The position numbers and the translations under genes were made by a program. Below, one piece after another: positions 54,674 through 64,000 of a DNA stretch of 64,000 nucleotides; position 1 is the stretch's first letter, and every line of letters begins with the position of its first letter. Under the pieces are notes generated by a model. The model saw only the letters and a list, made by a program, of their open reading frames with translations, had not been told where the DNA came from and did not search any database. Source of the stretch: Bacteroides intestinalis (GTDB lineage Bacteria > Bacteroidota > Bacteroidia > Bacteroidales > Bacteroidaceae); contig NZ_QRZF01000018.1 in assembly GCF_003464595.1 (NCBI RefSeq), positions 1-64,000 on the forward strand, given 5' to 3'.

Positions 54674-56160
54674 GTAAGTATGACATCATCATCATCGGAA
54701 GCGGATTAGGTGGCCTTGAATGTGGAGCCATACTTAGTAAAGAAGGGTATAACATATGTGTGCTCGAAAAGAACGAACTGTTTGGAGGATGCTTTCAGAC
54801 CTATCGCCGGAAAGGGCATTTGTTGGATACAGGAATTCATTATATAGGTAGTCTGGACAAAGGACAAGTCATGAATCAGTTTTTCCGGTATATAGGAATC
54901 ATGGATCACCTCAAAGTCCGGAAACTGGATGAAAATGCTTTTGATAAGATTTTCTATAAGAATCGCGTATATGATTACGCAATGGGATACGAACGTTTTA
55001 TCGATACCCTTTGCCAATCATTTCCTCACGAAAAAGAAAATCTCCGGCAATATACAACGTTACTGAAAGAAGTAGGTAATCTGATCAGTGTGGACAATCT
55101 GAAGAAAGGCATTATTTCTACTGAAGGAATGAAGTTCTTCAATACCTCAGCGGCAGGAATGATAGATAAGATTACCACCAATCCTGATTTGCAATCGGTA
55201 TTGGCCGGCTCGGCACTTCTGTATGGTGGTTTAAGAGAACATTCCAACTTCTATGAACACGCCATGATTAACAACTCCTACATACAAGGAGCCTATCGGT
55301 TCATTGACGGAAGTATGCAAGTGGCCTCTGAGATGATCAATGTGATTCGCACTCATGGCGGAACAGTTTTGAACAACAGTGAAGTCACCCGTATCATTGT
55401 AGAGAACAACCAGGCAGCAGGGGTAGAGATAAACCATGCAGAACGAATAGAAAGCAAATACATCATCTCTAACGTACACCCCAAACAAACATTAACCTTG
55501 CTGGACAAAACCCGCTGTATCAAAAATGCCTATATCTCCCGTATTAATTCTTTAGAAAACACATACGGCATTTTCACTCTTTATCTGATTATGAAAGAGA
55601 AAAGTTATCCGTATCAGAATCAGAACCTCTATCTGCATGGAGACAATGATGTATGGTATGATAAGAAAGTCAATATGGGATATACCACCAATTGCATGAT
55701 CTCCACACAAGCATCTTCCCGCAACAGTAATTATGCAGACGTCATATCCATTCTGACTCCCATGTATATAGATGAACTGTCTGCTTGGCAGGATACACTT
55801 CCCGAACAACGAGGTGAAGACTATAAAGCCTTCAAAATAGAAAAAGCCAGGCAATTGTTGGAGTTCATCAAAAGTCACGGAATCGATTTTACTGATCATA
55901 TAGAGACAATGTATACCACTACTCCACTTAGCTACAGAGACTTTACGGGTACTTGCGACGGTTCCGCCTATGGGATTATCAAAGATTACAAATGTCCGCA
56001 AATCGGCTTTGTTTCCACCCGAACCAAATTGGGAAACTTATTTCTCACAGGACAGAACCTAAATGTCCACGGTGCTTTAGGAGTAACATTAACCTCCATC
56101 ATCACTTGTGGCGAATTACTCGGACATGAATATTTAGCTAAACGAATAGGCCATGCATAA
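54670..56160 (+). CDS. CrtI-like FAD-dependent oxidoreductase/desaturase
   Basis: A 496-residue flavoprotein of the phytoene desaturase/retinol saturase type. The dinucleotide motif IIIGSGLGGLECGAILSKEG (about 6-25) is followed by VLEKNELFGGC and LLDTGIHYIG. FVSTRTKLGNLFLTGQNLNV near the end is the C-terminal FAD motif. It may desaturate, isomerise or oxidise the polyene or its anchor. It overlaps both neighbours (four and eight bases). Confidence 0.88.
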   Translation: MSKYDIIIIGSGLGGLECGAILSKEGYNICVLEKNELFGGCFQTYRRKGHLLDTGIHYIGSLDKGQVMNQFFRYIGIMDHLKVRKLDENAFDKIFYKNRVYDYAMGYERFIDTLCQSFPHEKENLRQYTTLLKEVGNLISVDNLKKGIISTEGMKFFNTSAAGMIDKITTNPDLQSVLAGSALLYGGLREHSNFYEHAMINNSYIQGAYRFIDGSMQVASEMINVIRTHGGTVLNNSEVTRIIVENNQAAGVEINHAERIESKYIISNVHPKQTLTLLDKTRCIKNAYISRINSLENTYGIFTLYLIMKEKSYPYQNQNLYLHGDNDVWYDKKVNMGYTTNCMISTQASSRNSNYADVISILTPMYIDELSAWQDTLPEQRGEDYKAFKIEKARQLLEFIKSHGIDFTDHIETMYTTTPLSYRDFTGTCDGSAYGIIKDYKCPQIGFVSTRTKLGNLFLTGQNLNVHGALGVTLTSIITCGELLGHEYLAKRIGHA

Positions 56161-57820
56161 GATATTAAAGAAAACAATTAAATATACGGCATGTGGCATA
56201 GGGGTGCTTCTCCTTGCCATTATCCTCTTTGTTAGCATCCTCTATTTCTCTGCGGATATGCTGACTCCCGACTACACCCCCAAGGCCAACGGAGAATTGG
56301 TACAGACAGATAGCCTTCGGGAATATGCAGGCAATTATCTGCGGCAAAGCAACAGTGGCCTGTGGGAATTGAAAGTGAGTGGCGACGCATTCCAGCGCGG
56401 TGAAGCCATAGGCAAACTTTCTTCTGATTTACTATATTATCAGGAGAAAGTCTTTGTTGACCAGATACGCGAAATCGTACCTTCTGACAATTATCTTAAG
56501 TTTCTCCGCTTCTTCATCGTACTTTTCAACCGTAATTTAGGAAAGAATGTCCCGGAAGAGTTCAGAGATGAAATTTACGGCATTTCGCTCTCCTGTACCC
56601 ATGAGTACGACTTTATCGGTACTCCCTACGAGCGCCAGCTCAATTATCATTCGGCTCACGATCTGGGACATGCCATGCAAGATTACATGTTGGTAGGTTG
56701 CAGTTCCTTTGCCACCTGGGGAGAAAACAGTGCCGACTCTTCCCTCATCATCGGACGCAATTTTGATTTTTACATGGGGGATAAGTTTGCACACAACAAA
56801 CTGGTATCTTTTTATCAGCTCGAGCAAGGCTATAAATTTGCATCCGTGGGTTGGCCAGGTATGATCGGTGTACTTTCGGGCATGAATGAAACCGGACTCA
56901 CGGTGACTATCAATGCTGCAAAATCGGATATGCCGACTGCTTCCGCCACTCCCATCTCTATCCTGACCAGAGAGATACTGCAATATGCCTCAACAATTGA
57001 TGAAGCTTATGCCATCGCTTTGAAGCGGAAAACATTTGTTTCCGAATCCATACTGATTGGTTCTGCACAGGATGGCAGAGCCGCTATCATTGAAAAGTCA
57101 CCGGAGAAGACGGCACTTTTTACAAGTAGCGGTAATCAGATTATTTGTACCAACCATTATCAATCAGATACTTTCCGCAACGATGAACGCAACCTGGAAA
57201 ACATTGCGACTTCCGATAGTCCCTATCGTTTTGCCTGTCTGCAAGAACTGTTGAAAGAGAATAAGCCTATCGACCCGATGAAAGCTGCTTCCATACTCCG
57301 CAACCAAAAAGGATTGGACAATATTGATTTGGGTATGGGTAATGAAATGGCTATCAATCAACTCATAGCCCATCACTCTGTTATTTTCCTACCGAAGAAA
57401 CAAATCATGTATGTATCCACTTCTCCCTGGCAATGCGGCAAGTACATGGCATACGATCTAAACAAAATATTCAGCGATACTGTAGATTTCCATCACGAAA
57501 TCGCCACTTTGAGTCTGACTATTCCCGAAGACAACTTTATCAGGCAAGCAAACTACAAACAGTTCATGGCTTATAAACAGCTAACGAAGCTCATTCGGGA
57601 AAAGACCCAGCGAAAAGAAACAATAGAAACAAAGGTCCTGAATCTTTATGAGGTATCCAATCCTTCATTCTATTACGTTTACGAAGTATTGGGAAATTAT
57701 TATGCTGCAGTACAACAAACTGGTACAGCCATAACCTATTGGCAGAAAGCACTAACAATGCCCATACCCAAACAAGCAGAAAAAGTACGAATCCAACAAA
57801 AAATCAATAAAAACCAATAA
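56153..57820 (+). CDS. C45-family Ntn acyltransferase/amidohydrolase
   Basis: A 555-residue protein with an N-terminal membrane segment (about 10-32), so it is probably periplasmic and anchored. GCSSFATWG (about 179-187) holds the Cys that would become the Ntn nucleophile. LIIGRNFDFYMGD and GVLSGMNETGLTVTINA are the family blocks of acyl-CoA:6-aminopenicillanate acyltransferase-like enzymes. A TPR-like tail (about 470-550) follows. It may form or cut an amide between the polyene acid and an amine. It precedes the ligase gene by one base. Confidence 0.82.
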   Translation: MHKILKKTIKYTACGIGVLLLAIILFVSILYFSADMLTPDYTPKANGELVQTDSLREYAGNYLRQSNSGLWELKVSGDAFQRGEAIGKLSSDLLYYQEKVFVDQIREIVPSDNYLKFLRFFIVLFNRNLGKNVPEEFRDEIYGISLSCTHEYDFIGTPYERQLNYHSAHDLGHAMQDYMLVGCSSFATWGENSADSSLIIGRNFDFYMGDKFAHNKLVSFYQLEQGYKFASVGWPGMIGVLSGMNETGLTVTINAAKSDMPTASATPISILTREILQYASTIDEAYAIALKRKTFVSESILIGSAQDGRAAIIEKSPEKTALFTSSGNQIICTNHYQSDTFRNDERNLENIATSDSPYRFACLQELLKENKPIDPMKAASILRNQKGLDNIDLGMGNEMAINQLIAHHSVIFLPKKQIMYVSTSPWQCGKYMAYDLNKIFSDTVDFHHEIATLSLTIPEDNFIRQANYKQFMAYKQLTKLIREKTQRKETIETKVLNLYEVSNPSFYYVYEVLGNYYAAVQQTGTAITYWQKALTMPIPKQAEKVRIQQKINKNQ

Positions 57821-57821
57821 T

Positions 57822-59117
57822 ATGGAAAAGAATCCAGACATACAGTTTCGTTCTCCTGAAGAGATTAAATTGTATCAGGAAGCCAGACTCACCGAAACCT
57901 TGGCTTACTTGCAGGCACATTCCCGCTTCTATCAGCAAATGTTCAAAGAACATTCCATAGACATCACCCGAATCAAGAAGATAGAAGACCTCCAACAAAT
58001 TCCCGTTACCACCAAAACGGACCTGCAACTACATAACAGTGAATTCATCTGTGTAGACCCGGATGATATTATCGACTATGTCACCACTTCCGGAACTTTA
58101 GGAGATCCGGTTACTTTTGTACTGACCTCCAAAGACCTGGACCGTCTGGCATACAACGAATATTTGTCTTTCAATACTGCCGGATGCAGCCGACACGATA
58201 TACTGCAACTGATGACTACCATAGACCGCCGCTTCATGGCAGGGTTGGCCTACTACCTGGGAGCCAGAGAGCTCGGTATGGGAGTAGCCCGTGTAGGCAA
58301 CGGTATACCGGAACTGCAATGGGATACCATTCATCGTATTCACCCTACCTGCGGCATGGTCGTTCCTTCATTCCTGATTAAATTGATAGAGTTTGCCGAG
58401 AAAAATCAGATTGATCATAACACCTGTTCTATGAAGAAGTGTGTATGTATCGGCGAAGCACTGCGTAACCCCGACTTTACATTGAACACCCTTGGACAGC
58501 GTATCAGCGAAAAGTGGCCGTCACTCCAACTCTATTCCACTTATGCCTCTACGGAAATGCAATCGTCCTTCACCGAATGTTCTGAATTTCATGGCGGACA
58601 CCTGCAACCCGAGCTTATCATTGTAGAGTTTCTGGATGACAAGAACCTTCCGGTGAAAGAAGGGGAACCGGGAGAAGTAACCATTACCACCTTAGGGGTG
58701 GAAGGTATGCCTTTACTTCGTTTTAAAACCGGAGACATCTGTTACCAATATACGGAACCTTGTGCATGTGGCAGAAATACCATCCGGTTAAGTTCTGTGC
58801 TGGGACGAAAAGGCCAAATGATAAAATATAAAGGAACAACCTTGTACCCACCTGCATTATTCGACATATTGGATGATATTCCACGGGTAAAAAACTATGT
58901 TGTTGAAGTGTATACCAATAAGTTAGGTACAGACGAGATCTTGATCCGGATTGGCAGTGACGAGAACAGCGAAAGCTTTGCCAAAGAAATTAAAGATTTA
59001 TTCCGTTCTAAAATACGGGTAGCACCTACTATCCGGTTTGAACCGGCAGAGTATATTGCCCAGATACAAATGCCTCCGATGAGTAGAAAAAGCATTAAAT
59101 TCTTTGATTTACGATAA
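57822..59117 (+). CDS. PaaK-like aryl-acid AMP ligase
   Basis: A 431-residue adenylate-forming enzyme of the phenylacetate-CoA ligase family. The P-loop is DYVTTSGTLGDPVTF (about 86-100), then LYSTYASTEMQSSFTEC and LLRFKTGDICYQYTEPCACG, with the Cys cluster typical of PaaK zinc sites, then the C-terminal hinge IRLSSVLGRKGQMIKYKGTT (split here at the Gly). It should activate cinnamate or coumarate from the ammonia-lyase and load it on CoA or an ACP. It is the last gene of the 21-gene unit. Confidence 0.87.
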   Translation: MEKNPDIQFRSPEEIKLYQEARLTETLAYLQAHSRFYQQMFKEHSIDITRIKKIEDLQQIPVTTKTDLQLHNSEFICVDPDDIIDYVTTSGTLGDPVTFVLTSKDLDRLAYNEYLSFNTAGCSRHDILQLMTTIDRRFMAGLAYYLGARELGMGVARVGNGIPELQWDTIHRIHPTCGMVVPSFLIKLIEFAEKNQIDHNTCSMKKCVCIGEALRNPDFTLNTLGQRISEKWPSLQLYSTYASTEMQSSFTECSEFHGGHLQPELIIVEFLDDKNLPVKEGEPGEVTITTLGVEGMPLLRFKTGDICYQYTEPCACGRNTIRLSSVLGRKGQMIKYKGTTLYPPALFDILDDIPRVKNYVVEVYTNKLGTDEILIRIGSDENSESFAKEIKDLFRSKIRVAPTIRFEPAEYIAQIQMPPMSRKSIKFFDLR

Positions 59118-59133
59118 CTATTATCTAATTTTG
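59103..59133 (+). promoter_or_regulatory. Promoter of the two downstream envelope genes
   Basis: TTTG (59103-59106), 19 bases, TAATTTTG (59126-59133). It overlaps the last codons of the ligase gene, so the genes at 59176 and 59774 can be transcribed independently of the polyene cluster. Confidence 0.75.
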
Positions 59134-59175
59134 ACAAATTTATAAACTGAGTACTGATTCTAAATTATTAATTGT

Positions 59176-59745
59176 ATGAAAAAGCTATTCACCCTTCTGT
59201 TCCTTGCAACAAGCATGATTTGCTTCGGACAAAACAAGAACTTCCTTAAAGAAGCTGAAAGTATCAATTTCTATGGAGTGGATTATTCGGCGGCCAAAGT
59301 ATTTGGTGCAGCAGAATCCCCGGCACAATTTAAAGTGGCATTTAATGAAATTAACCAATTATTTATCACCGAAGCCAAAAAATATGATGTTAGCAAGAAG
59401 TTAAAAGTAAGAGTCAGTGAAATCTCACTTGACGCAGTCAATCAGGTAAATGGAGCAATCAATCCACAAGAATTGATGACGACTGATACAAGCTATACGT
59501 TGAGTGAAGAGCAGATTAAACAAATAGTGAAAGCACTTCCCACGCAAAACAAGCCAGGTATTGGACTGGTTATCATTGCTAAATTATTGAACAAAGCAGA
59601 GGCATACGGCTCTTATCAGGTAGTATTCTTCAATACGGATACGAAAGAAATAATACAAGATTGGGCTACAGGTGGTAAAGCAAGAGGTTTTGGATTACGC
59701 AATTATTGGGCTGGTTCTATTTATAAAGTTATAAACAATCTATAA
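59176..59745 (+). CDS. Uncharacterised secreted protein
   Basis: A 189-residue protein with a signal peptide (cleaved near CFGQ, residue 20). The mature part begins KNFLKEAESINFYGVDYSAA and contains two hydrophobic strands near IGLVIIAKLL and YQVVFFNTDTKEII. I recognise no family. It has its own promoter and is followed after 28 bases by an outer-membrane-like protein gene, so the two may act together. Confidence 0.7.
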   Translation: MKKLFTLLFLATSMICFGQNKNFLKEAESINFYGVDYSAAKVFGAAESPAQFKVAFNEINQLFITEAKKYDVSKKLKVRVSEISLDAVNQVNGAINPQELMTTDTSYTLSEEQIKQIVKALPTQNKPGIGLVIIAKLLNKAEAYGSYQVVFFNTDTKEIIQDWATGGKARGFGLRNYWAGSIYKVINNL

Positions 59746-59773
59746 AAAAAGAATATACTAAAAACAAAAGACG

Positions 59774-60481
59774 ATGAAAAAATTACTATTATTATTTACC
59801 TTATTAGTAGGTATCAGCCTTCACTGTGCAGCACAAAATTACACTGAAGTTGTTTATCTGAAAAACGGAAGTATCATCCGTGGTATTATCATTGAGCAAA
59901 TACCCAACAGTTCGCTGAAAATACAAACTGCTGATGGAAGTATCTTTGCCTATCCAATGAATGAAGTTGAGAAAATTACGAAAGAAGTAGGTGCATCTAA
60001 GAATAGACACCAGGATTTCGGGAAAAAGAGCAGTACCTTGAGAGGTTATAAGGGTTTTGTTGAAACCGGTTATATCTTCGACCTAAGCGATTATGATGCT
60101 AACAGATTTACTTTATCAACCACACACGGTTATCAGTTTAATAATTATCTGTTTGTCGGAGGTGGTTTGGGATTGAATTGTTATACAGATGCTGATTTAT
60201 ATTCTGTTCCCATATTTGCCAGCTTCAGAGCCAATTTCACCAAAAACAAGATTACGCCATTTGCTGATATTAAAAGTGGTTACGCCGCTGGTGATGTAGA
60301 AGGGGCTTTTGTTACATTTGGTATAGGTGTACGCTTCGCTCTTGCTAAAAAGATGGCACTGAATCTTAAACTGGAATACGCATATCAAGAATATGATTAC
60401 GAATACTATTATGGCAGCCATTATTACTATGATAATGAGTCTATAAATGGTATCGGAATCAAATTTGGTTTCGAATTCTAA
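59774..60481 (+). CDS. Outer-membrane beta-barrel-like protein with N-terminal adaptor
   Basis: A 235-residue protein with a signal peptide (MKKLLLLFTLLVGISLHCAA). Residues about 22-70 form a small beta module common in Bacteroidetes (VVYLKNGSIIRGIIIEQIPN and FAYPMNEVEKITKE). The rest alternates in a barrel pattern and ends in an aromatic residue (IGIKFGFEF), as outer-membrane proteins do. Function unknown. It shares an operon with the gene at 59176. Confidence 0.72.
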   Translation: MKKLLLLFTLLVGISLHCAAQNYTEVVYLKNGSIIRGIIIEQIPNSSLKIQTADGSIFAYPMNEVEKITKEVGASKNRHQDFGKKSSTLRGYKGFVETGYIFDLSDYDANRFTLSTTHGYQFNNYLFVGGGLGLNCYTDADLYSVPIFASFRANFTKNKITPFADIKSGYAAGDVEGAFVTFGIGVRFALAKKMALNLKLEYAYQEYDYEYYYGSHYYYDNESINGIGIKFGFEF

Positions 60482-60502
60482 GTAAAGCAGTCTCTATACT
60501 AA

Positions 60503-60549
60503 AAAGCGGATTGAATTCTATGCCATGTAGTTTTCAATCCGCTTTTCAT
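60503..60549. terminator. Bidirectional terminator between the envelope genes and the MerR gene
   Basis: The 12-bp stem AAAGCGGATTGA (60503-60514) with TCAATCCGCTTT (60534-60545) is flanked by T runs on both strands. It serves the genes converging from both sides. Confidence 0.8.
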
Positions 60550-60563
60550 TTATTATGTTTCTT

Positions 60564-60941
60564 CTATCCCTGCTGAATATCTTTTTTCAGTTCATCCACC
60601 TGTTCATAAGTAAATCCGTCAAGGGCTTTCTTCATACTGATCAACTCCTCACGAATCGCTTTCAGGCGATCTACAATTTCAAAGTTACGGAGAGTGGTTT
60701 CTTTATTGTCTTTCATTCTCTGGCGGGCACCGGGTAATGTCATTCCCCGTTCCTTCACCAGATGATAGATCAGCTTCACAGTTTCAATATCCTCTTTGCG
60801 GTATTGTCGCACCCCACGACTTCCCTTCTTCGGAGAAAGTTGTGGAAACTCTTTCTCCCAGAAACGAAGCAAAGACTCGTTCACATCGAACATCTGAGCT
60901 ACCTCACTGATGGAATAATATAATTTCAGATCTTTATCCAT
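60564..60941 (-). CDS. MerR-family transcriptional regulator
   Basis: A 125-residue protein. The N-terminal winged helix (about 1-70) reads LYYSISEVAQMFDVNESLLR and FWEKEFPQLSPKKGSRGVRQ, followed by YRKEDIETVKLIYHLVKE. A short coiled coil (about 85-120) would dimerise it. No metal-binding Cys are present. It lies five bases after the M23 peptidase gene and is probably co-transcribed. Targets are unknown. Confidence 0.88.
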   Translation of the reverse strand: MDKDLKLYYSISEVAQMFDVNESLLRFWEKEFPQLSPKKGSRGVRQYRKEDIETVKLIYHLVKERGMTLPGARQRMKDNKETTLRNFEIVDRLKAIREELISMKKALDGFTYEQVDELKKDIQQG

Positions 60942-60946
60942 AGCTG

Positions 60947-61915
60947 TTAATCAAGAACCTTACCGTGGTTGGCAGCAATTTGTATCATTCGGTCGTAATC
61001 CTCAGCACTCAAGTCCATAAAGTAATAGTTGACAGGGTTGACTACCTGACCTTTTACATGAACTTCATAATGCAAGTGAGGCCCTGTACTCTTTCCCGTA
61101 CTGCCTACCCCGCCAATAACTTCACCGCGTACCACCTTCTTTCCGACCTTAGTACGGAAATCACGCAAATGCGCGTATACGGTCTGATAGCCAAATCCAT
61201 GATCTACCACAATCCGGTTACCATATCCGGTTTGCCACCCCATCTGTATCACCGTACCATCTCCTGTGGCATAAACATCCGTACCCAAAGGCGCCGAGAA
61301 GTCCATACCCGCATGGAATTTGGTAGTTCCGTAGATAGGATCGATACGCGTTCCGTAACCGGAAGCTGTTTTACGAAGGTCTTTATTGGAAACAGGCTGG
61401 ATAGCGGGGATACAACGCAACATTTCGTCATGACTCTTACACATATCCACCACATCATCGAAAGAACGAGACTGGATATAGAGTTGCTTGCTGAGCATAT
61501 CCATCTTCTGAGTTGTATTCACTACCAGATCGGAGTTTGCCATATCCATCAGGTGTTCATAACGGTTAGTACCACCATACCCTGCCTGGCGGATAGCCGA
61601 AGGTATGGGGTCAGCTGCAAATATAACCCGATACAGGTTATCATCACGCTGCTGCACATCTTGCAACACCCCCATTGCCTCATCCAGACGACGGGAAAGC
61701 ACATTATACTGCGCTAAAAGTTGGCTATTTTCCTTCCTCAACTCTTTCTCTGAAGGTGAACCGAAGATAATCAGCAGAATTATAAAACTACCTGCCCCTA
61801 AGCCCATGCCGATAAACAAACGGCGCAAGAGACTCACCATCCGTTGCCGGACAGTAGGGTAAATACGGTCATAAGTCTGCGTCTGTGGATTATAAATGTA
61901 GTAAACTTTGCGCAT
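60947..61915 (-). CDS. M23-family peptidoglycan endopeptidase
   Basis: A 322-residue membrane-anchored protein (single helix at about 32-53), with a coiled-coil segment (about 60-100) and a C-terminal LytM domain. The zinc ligands are in FHAGMDFSAPLGTDVYATGD (HxxxD, about 191) and GPHLHYEVHVKG (HxH, about 279). All metal residues are present, so it is probably an active cross-link hydrolase rather than an EnvC-like activator. It is divergent from alaS and upstream of a MerR gene. Confidence 0.9.
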   Translation of the reverse strand: MRKVYYIYNPQTQTYDRIYPTVRQRMVSLLRRLFIGMGLGAGSFIILLIIFGSPSEKELRKENSQLLAQYNVLSRRLDEAMGVLQDVQQRDDNLYRVIFAADPIPSAIRQAGYGGTNRYEHLMDMANSDLVVNTTQKMDMLSKQLYIQSRSFDDVVDMCKSHDEMLRCIPAIQPVSNKDLRKTASGYGTRIDPIYGTTKFHAGMDFSAPLGTDVYATGDGTVIQMGWQTGYGNRIVVDHGFGYQTVYAHLRDFRTKVGKKVVRGEVIGGVGSTGKSTGPHLHYEVHVKGQVVNPVNYYFMDLSAEDYDRMIQIAANHGKVLD

Positions 61916-61935
61916 CTTTTGGAAATATTTCGCTC

Positions 61936-61973
61936 ATTAATACGGCAAAAGTAATAAAAACAAGCTATCTTTG
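61936..61973. promoter_or_regulatory. Divergent promoters for the M23 operon and alaS
   Basis: Minus-strand TACTTTTG (61943-61936) points to the M23 gene, and plus-strand TATCTTTG (61966-61973) points to alaS. The two -7 boxes are only about 22 bases apart, so the promoters may interfere. Neither has an ideal -33 element. Confidence 0.55.
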
Positions 61974-62067
61974 CGCTGTTTTTTCAAGAATATTAATACT
62001 AAGTAGCAAGTAGTTAGTAGATAATATCGAATAGAAGATAGTAACAGATTAAGATAAATAGAAGAGT

Positions 62068-64000
62068 ATGTTGACTGCAAATGAAATCCGGAACTCATTC
62101 AAGAGTTTCTTCGAGAGCAAAGGCCACCAGATAGTGCCCTCGGCTCCGATGGTAATTAAAGATGACCCGACACTGATGTTTACTAATGCGGGGATGAATC
62201 AGTTTAAAGATATTATTTTGGGCAACCACCCTGCGAAATATAAAAGAGTCGCGGACTCGCAGAAATGTCTGCGCGTTAGCGGAAAACATAATGACCTGGA
62301 AGAAGTAGGACACGACACGTACCACCACACCATGTTCGAGATGTTGGGTAACTGGTCGTTCGGTGACTATTTTAAGAAAGAGGCTATCGACTGGGCATGG
62401 GAATATCTGGTAGATGTTCTGAAGATAGATCCGAAGAACCTTTATGCCACCGTATTCGAAGGCAGCCCTGAAGAAGGATTGGAACGTGACAATGAAGCTG
62501 CTTCCTTTTGGGAACAGCACCTTCCGAAAGATCATATCCTCAACGGTAACAAGCATGATAACTTCTGGGAGATGGGCGATACAGGTCCGTGTGGTCCGTG
62601 TTCCGAGATACATATAGACTCACGTTCGGAAGAAGAGAAAGCCAAAGTTCCAGGTAGCCAATTGGTGAACAAGGATCATCCGCAGGTTATTGAAATCTGG
62701 AATCTTGTATTCATGCAATTCAACCGTAAAGCTGATGGAAGCCTTGAAGGACTTCCCGCCAAAGTGATCGATACAGGTATGGGCTTTGAACGCTTGGTAC
62801 GCACACTGCAGGGCAAGACTTCAAACTATGATACGGACGTATTCCAGCCGATATTGAAAGCCATCGCTCACATGGCAGACACCACCTATGGCAAAGACAA
62901 CCAACAGGACATCGCCATGCGTGTGATTGCCGACCACATTCGTACAATCGCTTTCTCTATTACAGACGGTCAGTTGCCTTCGAATGCAAAGGCAGGTTAT
63001 GTAATCCGCCGTATCCTGCGTCGTGCAGTTCGTTACGGTTATACATTCCTGGGACAGAGACAGGCATTCATGTATAAATTGCTCCCGGTTCTGATTGAGA
63101 ATATGGGTGGAGCTTATCCTGAACTGGAAGCACAAAAAGAACTGATCAGCAAGGTTATTAAAGAAGAAGAAGACTCCTTCCTCCGCACACTGGAAACCGG
63201 TATCCGCTTGCTGGATAAGACGATGACTGACGCCAAAGCTGCCGGAAAGACAGAAATCAGTGGTAAGGATGCCTTTACCTTATATGATACTTTCGGTTTC
63301 CCACTCGACCTGACGGAACTGATTCTCCGTGAAAACGGTATGACTGCCGACATCAAGGAGTTCGACGCCGAGATGCAACAGCAGAAGCAACGTGCCCGCA
63401 ATGCCGCTGCCATAGAAACCGGTGACTGGATTACACTGAAAGAAGGAACTACTGAATTTGTAGGTTACGACTATACGGAATATGAAACAAGTATCCTTCG
63501 TTACCGCCAAGTAAAACAGAAAAACCAGACATTGTATCAGATTGTACTGGACTATACCCCGTTCTATGCCGAAAGTGGTGGCCAGGTAGGTGATACAGGT
63601 GTATTGGTCAGCGAATTCGAAACGATTGAGGTAGTTGACACAAAGAAGGAAAATAACCTTCCGATACATATCACCAAGAAATTGCCCGCACATCCGGAAG
63701 CTCCGATGATGGCTTGCATAGATACCGACAAACGTGCTGCCTGTGCAGCCAATCACTCGGCTACCCACTTGCTGGACTCCGCACTCCGCGAAGTACTGGG
63801 CGAGCATGTAGAGCAAAAGGGTTCTTTGGTAACCCCCGACTCACTACGTTTCGACTTCTCTCACTTCCAGAAAGTGACGGACGAAGAAATCCGCCAGGTA
63901 GAACATCTGGTGAATGCTAAAATCCGTGCCAACATACCTTTAAAGGAATATCGCAATATTCCTATTGAAGATGCCAAAGAATTGGGTGCTATCGCCTTGT
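62068..64000 (+). CDS. alaS: Alanine-tRNA ligase, truncated by the window edge
   Basis: The frame is open from ATG 62068 to the end of the window (644 codons); the C-terminus lies outside. It begins [20 protein letters not shown] and continues with [28 protein letters not shown] and [13 protein letters not shown], the class II aminoacylation core. [17 protein letters not shown] (near 63750) is the HxxxH of the editing domain. The enzyme charges tRNA-Ala and clears mischarged Ser and Gly. Confidence 0.95.
   Translation, partial: MLTANEIRNSFKSFFESKGHQIVPSAPMVIKDDPTLMFTNAGMNQFKDIILGNHPAKYKRVADSQKCLRVSGKHNDLEEVGHDTYHHTMFEMLGNWSFGDYFKKEAIDWAWEYLVDVLKIDPKNLYATVFEGSPEEGLERDNEAASFWEQHLPKDHILNGNKHDNFWEMGDTGPCGPCSEIHIDSRSEEEKAKVPGSQLVNKDHPQVIEIWNLVFMQFNRKADGSLEGLPAKVIDTGMGFERLVRTLQGKTSNYDTDVFQPILKAIAHMADTTYGKDNQQDIAMRVIADHIRTIAFSITDGQLPSNAKAGYVIRRILRRAVRYGYTFLGQRQAFMYKLLPVLIENMGGAYPELEAQKELISKVIKEEEDSFLRTLETGIRLLDKTMTDAKAAGKTEISGKDAFTLYDTFGFPLDLTELILRENGMTADIKEFDAEMQQQKQRARNAAAIETGDWITLKEGTTEFVGYDYTEYETSILRYRQVKQKNQTLYQIVLDYTPFYAESGGQVGDTGVLVSEFETIEVVDTKKENNLPIHITKKLPAHPEAPMMACIDTDKRAACAANHSATHLLDSALREVLGEHVEQKGSLVTPDSLRFDFSHFQKVTDEEIRQVEHLVNAKIRANIPLKEYRNIPIEDAKELGAIAL

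Noticed and set aside
36688..59117. Flexirubin (dialkylresorcinol) cluster
   Set aside because: No DarA aromatase or DarB KASIII-like enzyme was found in this block; aryl-polyene type is the safer name.
61974..62067. T-box or riboswitch ahead of alaS
   Set aside because: The leader is under 100 bases, A/T-rich, and has no terminator hairpin or T-box motif.

Overview
The window reads as a chromosomal segment of a gut-type Bacteroides (Bacteroidales). Many intergenic regions carry the Bacteroides promoter signature (a TTTG or TTG element, 19-21 bases, then TAnnTTTG). The families are typical of the group: NigD-like and DUF4625 lipoproteins, CKDYDDD-type surface lipoproteins, a TonB receptor and a bactofilin. 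I cannot name the species from sequence alone.

Layout. 0.2-0.9 kb: a toxin-first type II toxin-antitoxin operon. 1.25-9.2 kb: two large divergent surface (S-layer-like) lipoprotein genes separated by a tyrosine recombinase gene that sits inside its own invertible segment. The segment ends in identical 17-bp GTTAC-N7-GTAAC sites in inverted orientation and carries one outward promoter. As sequenced it drives the right-hand gene (6060-9212), so the left-hand gene should be silent. Inversion should exchange them. 9.5-36.6 kb: mostly core genes (pepD, a flippase-like membrane protein, rsmA, mgtE, a DUF349 protein, two unusual purine enzymes around a 22-bp repeat array, tRNA-Gln, rsfS-ftsH-cdsA, lpxB, surE, a probable metal-uptake TonB operon, parA-parB, a lytic transglycosylase, a Rel-type ppGpp enzyme and a bactofilin).

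36.7-59.1 kb: 21 tightly packed, mostly overlapping or abutting genes on the plus strand form an aryl-polyene-type (type II polyketide) cluster. An aromatic amino acid ammonia-lyase and a PaaK-like ligase would supply an aryl starter. Three ketosynthases, a Cys-less chain-length-factor-like protein, a ketoreductase, two dehydratase-like hotdog proteins and two ACPs would build the polyene. A methyltransferase, an LpxL-like and a PlsC-like acyltransferase, a GT2-DUF2062 glycosyltransferase, a polysaccharide deacetylase, a C45 acyltransferase and a CrtI-like oxidoreductase would decorate or anchor it. A LolA-like carrier, a small lipoprotein and an MMPL exporter (fused to acyltransferase and methyltransferase domains) would move it outward. 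The DarA/DarB pair of dialkylresorcinol/flexirubin clusters is not seen here.

59.1-64 kb: two uncharacterised envelope proteins with their own promoter, a MerR regulator, an M23 peptidase, and the start of alaS running off the right edge. The most noteworthy items are the two-gene surface-protein switch, the polyene cluster with its domain fusions and apparently split dehydratase active site, and the pair of non-canonical purine enzymes flanking a phased 22-bp repeat array.
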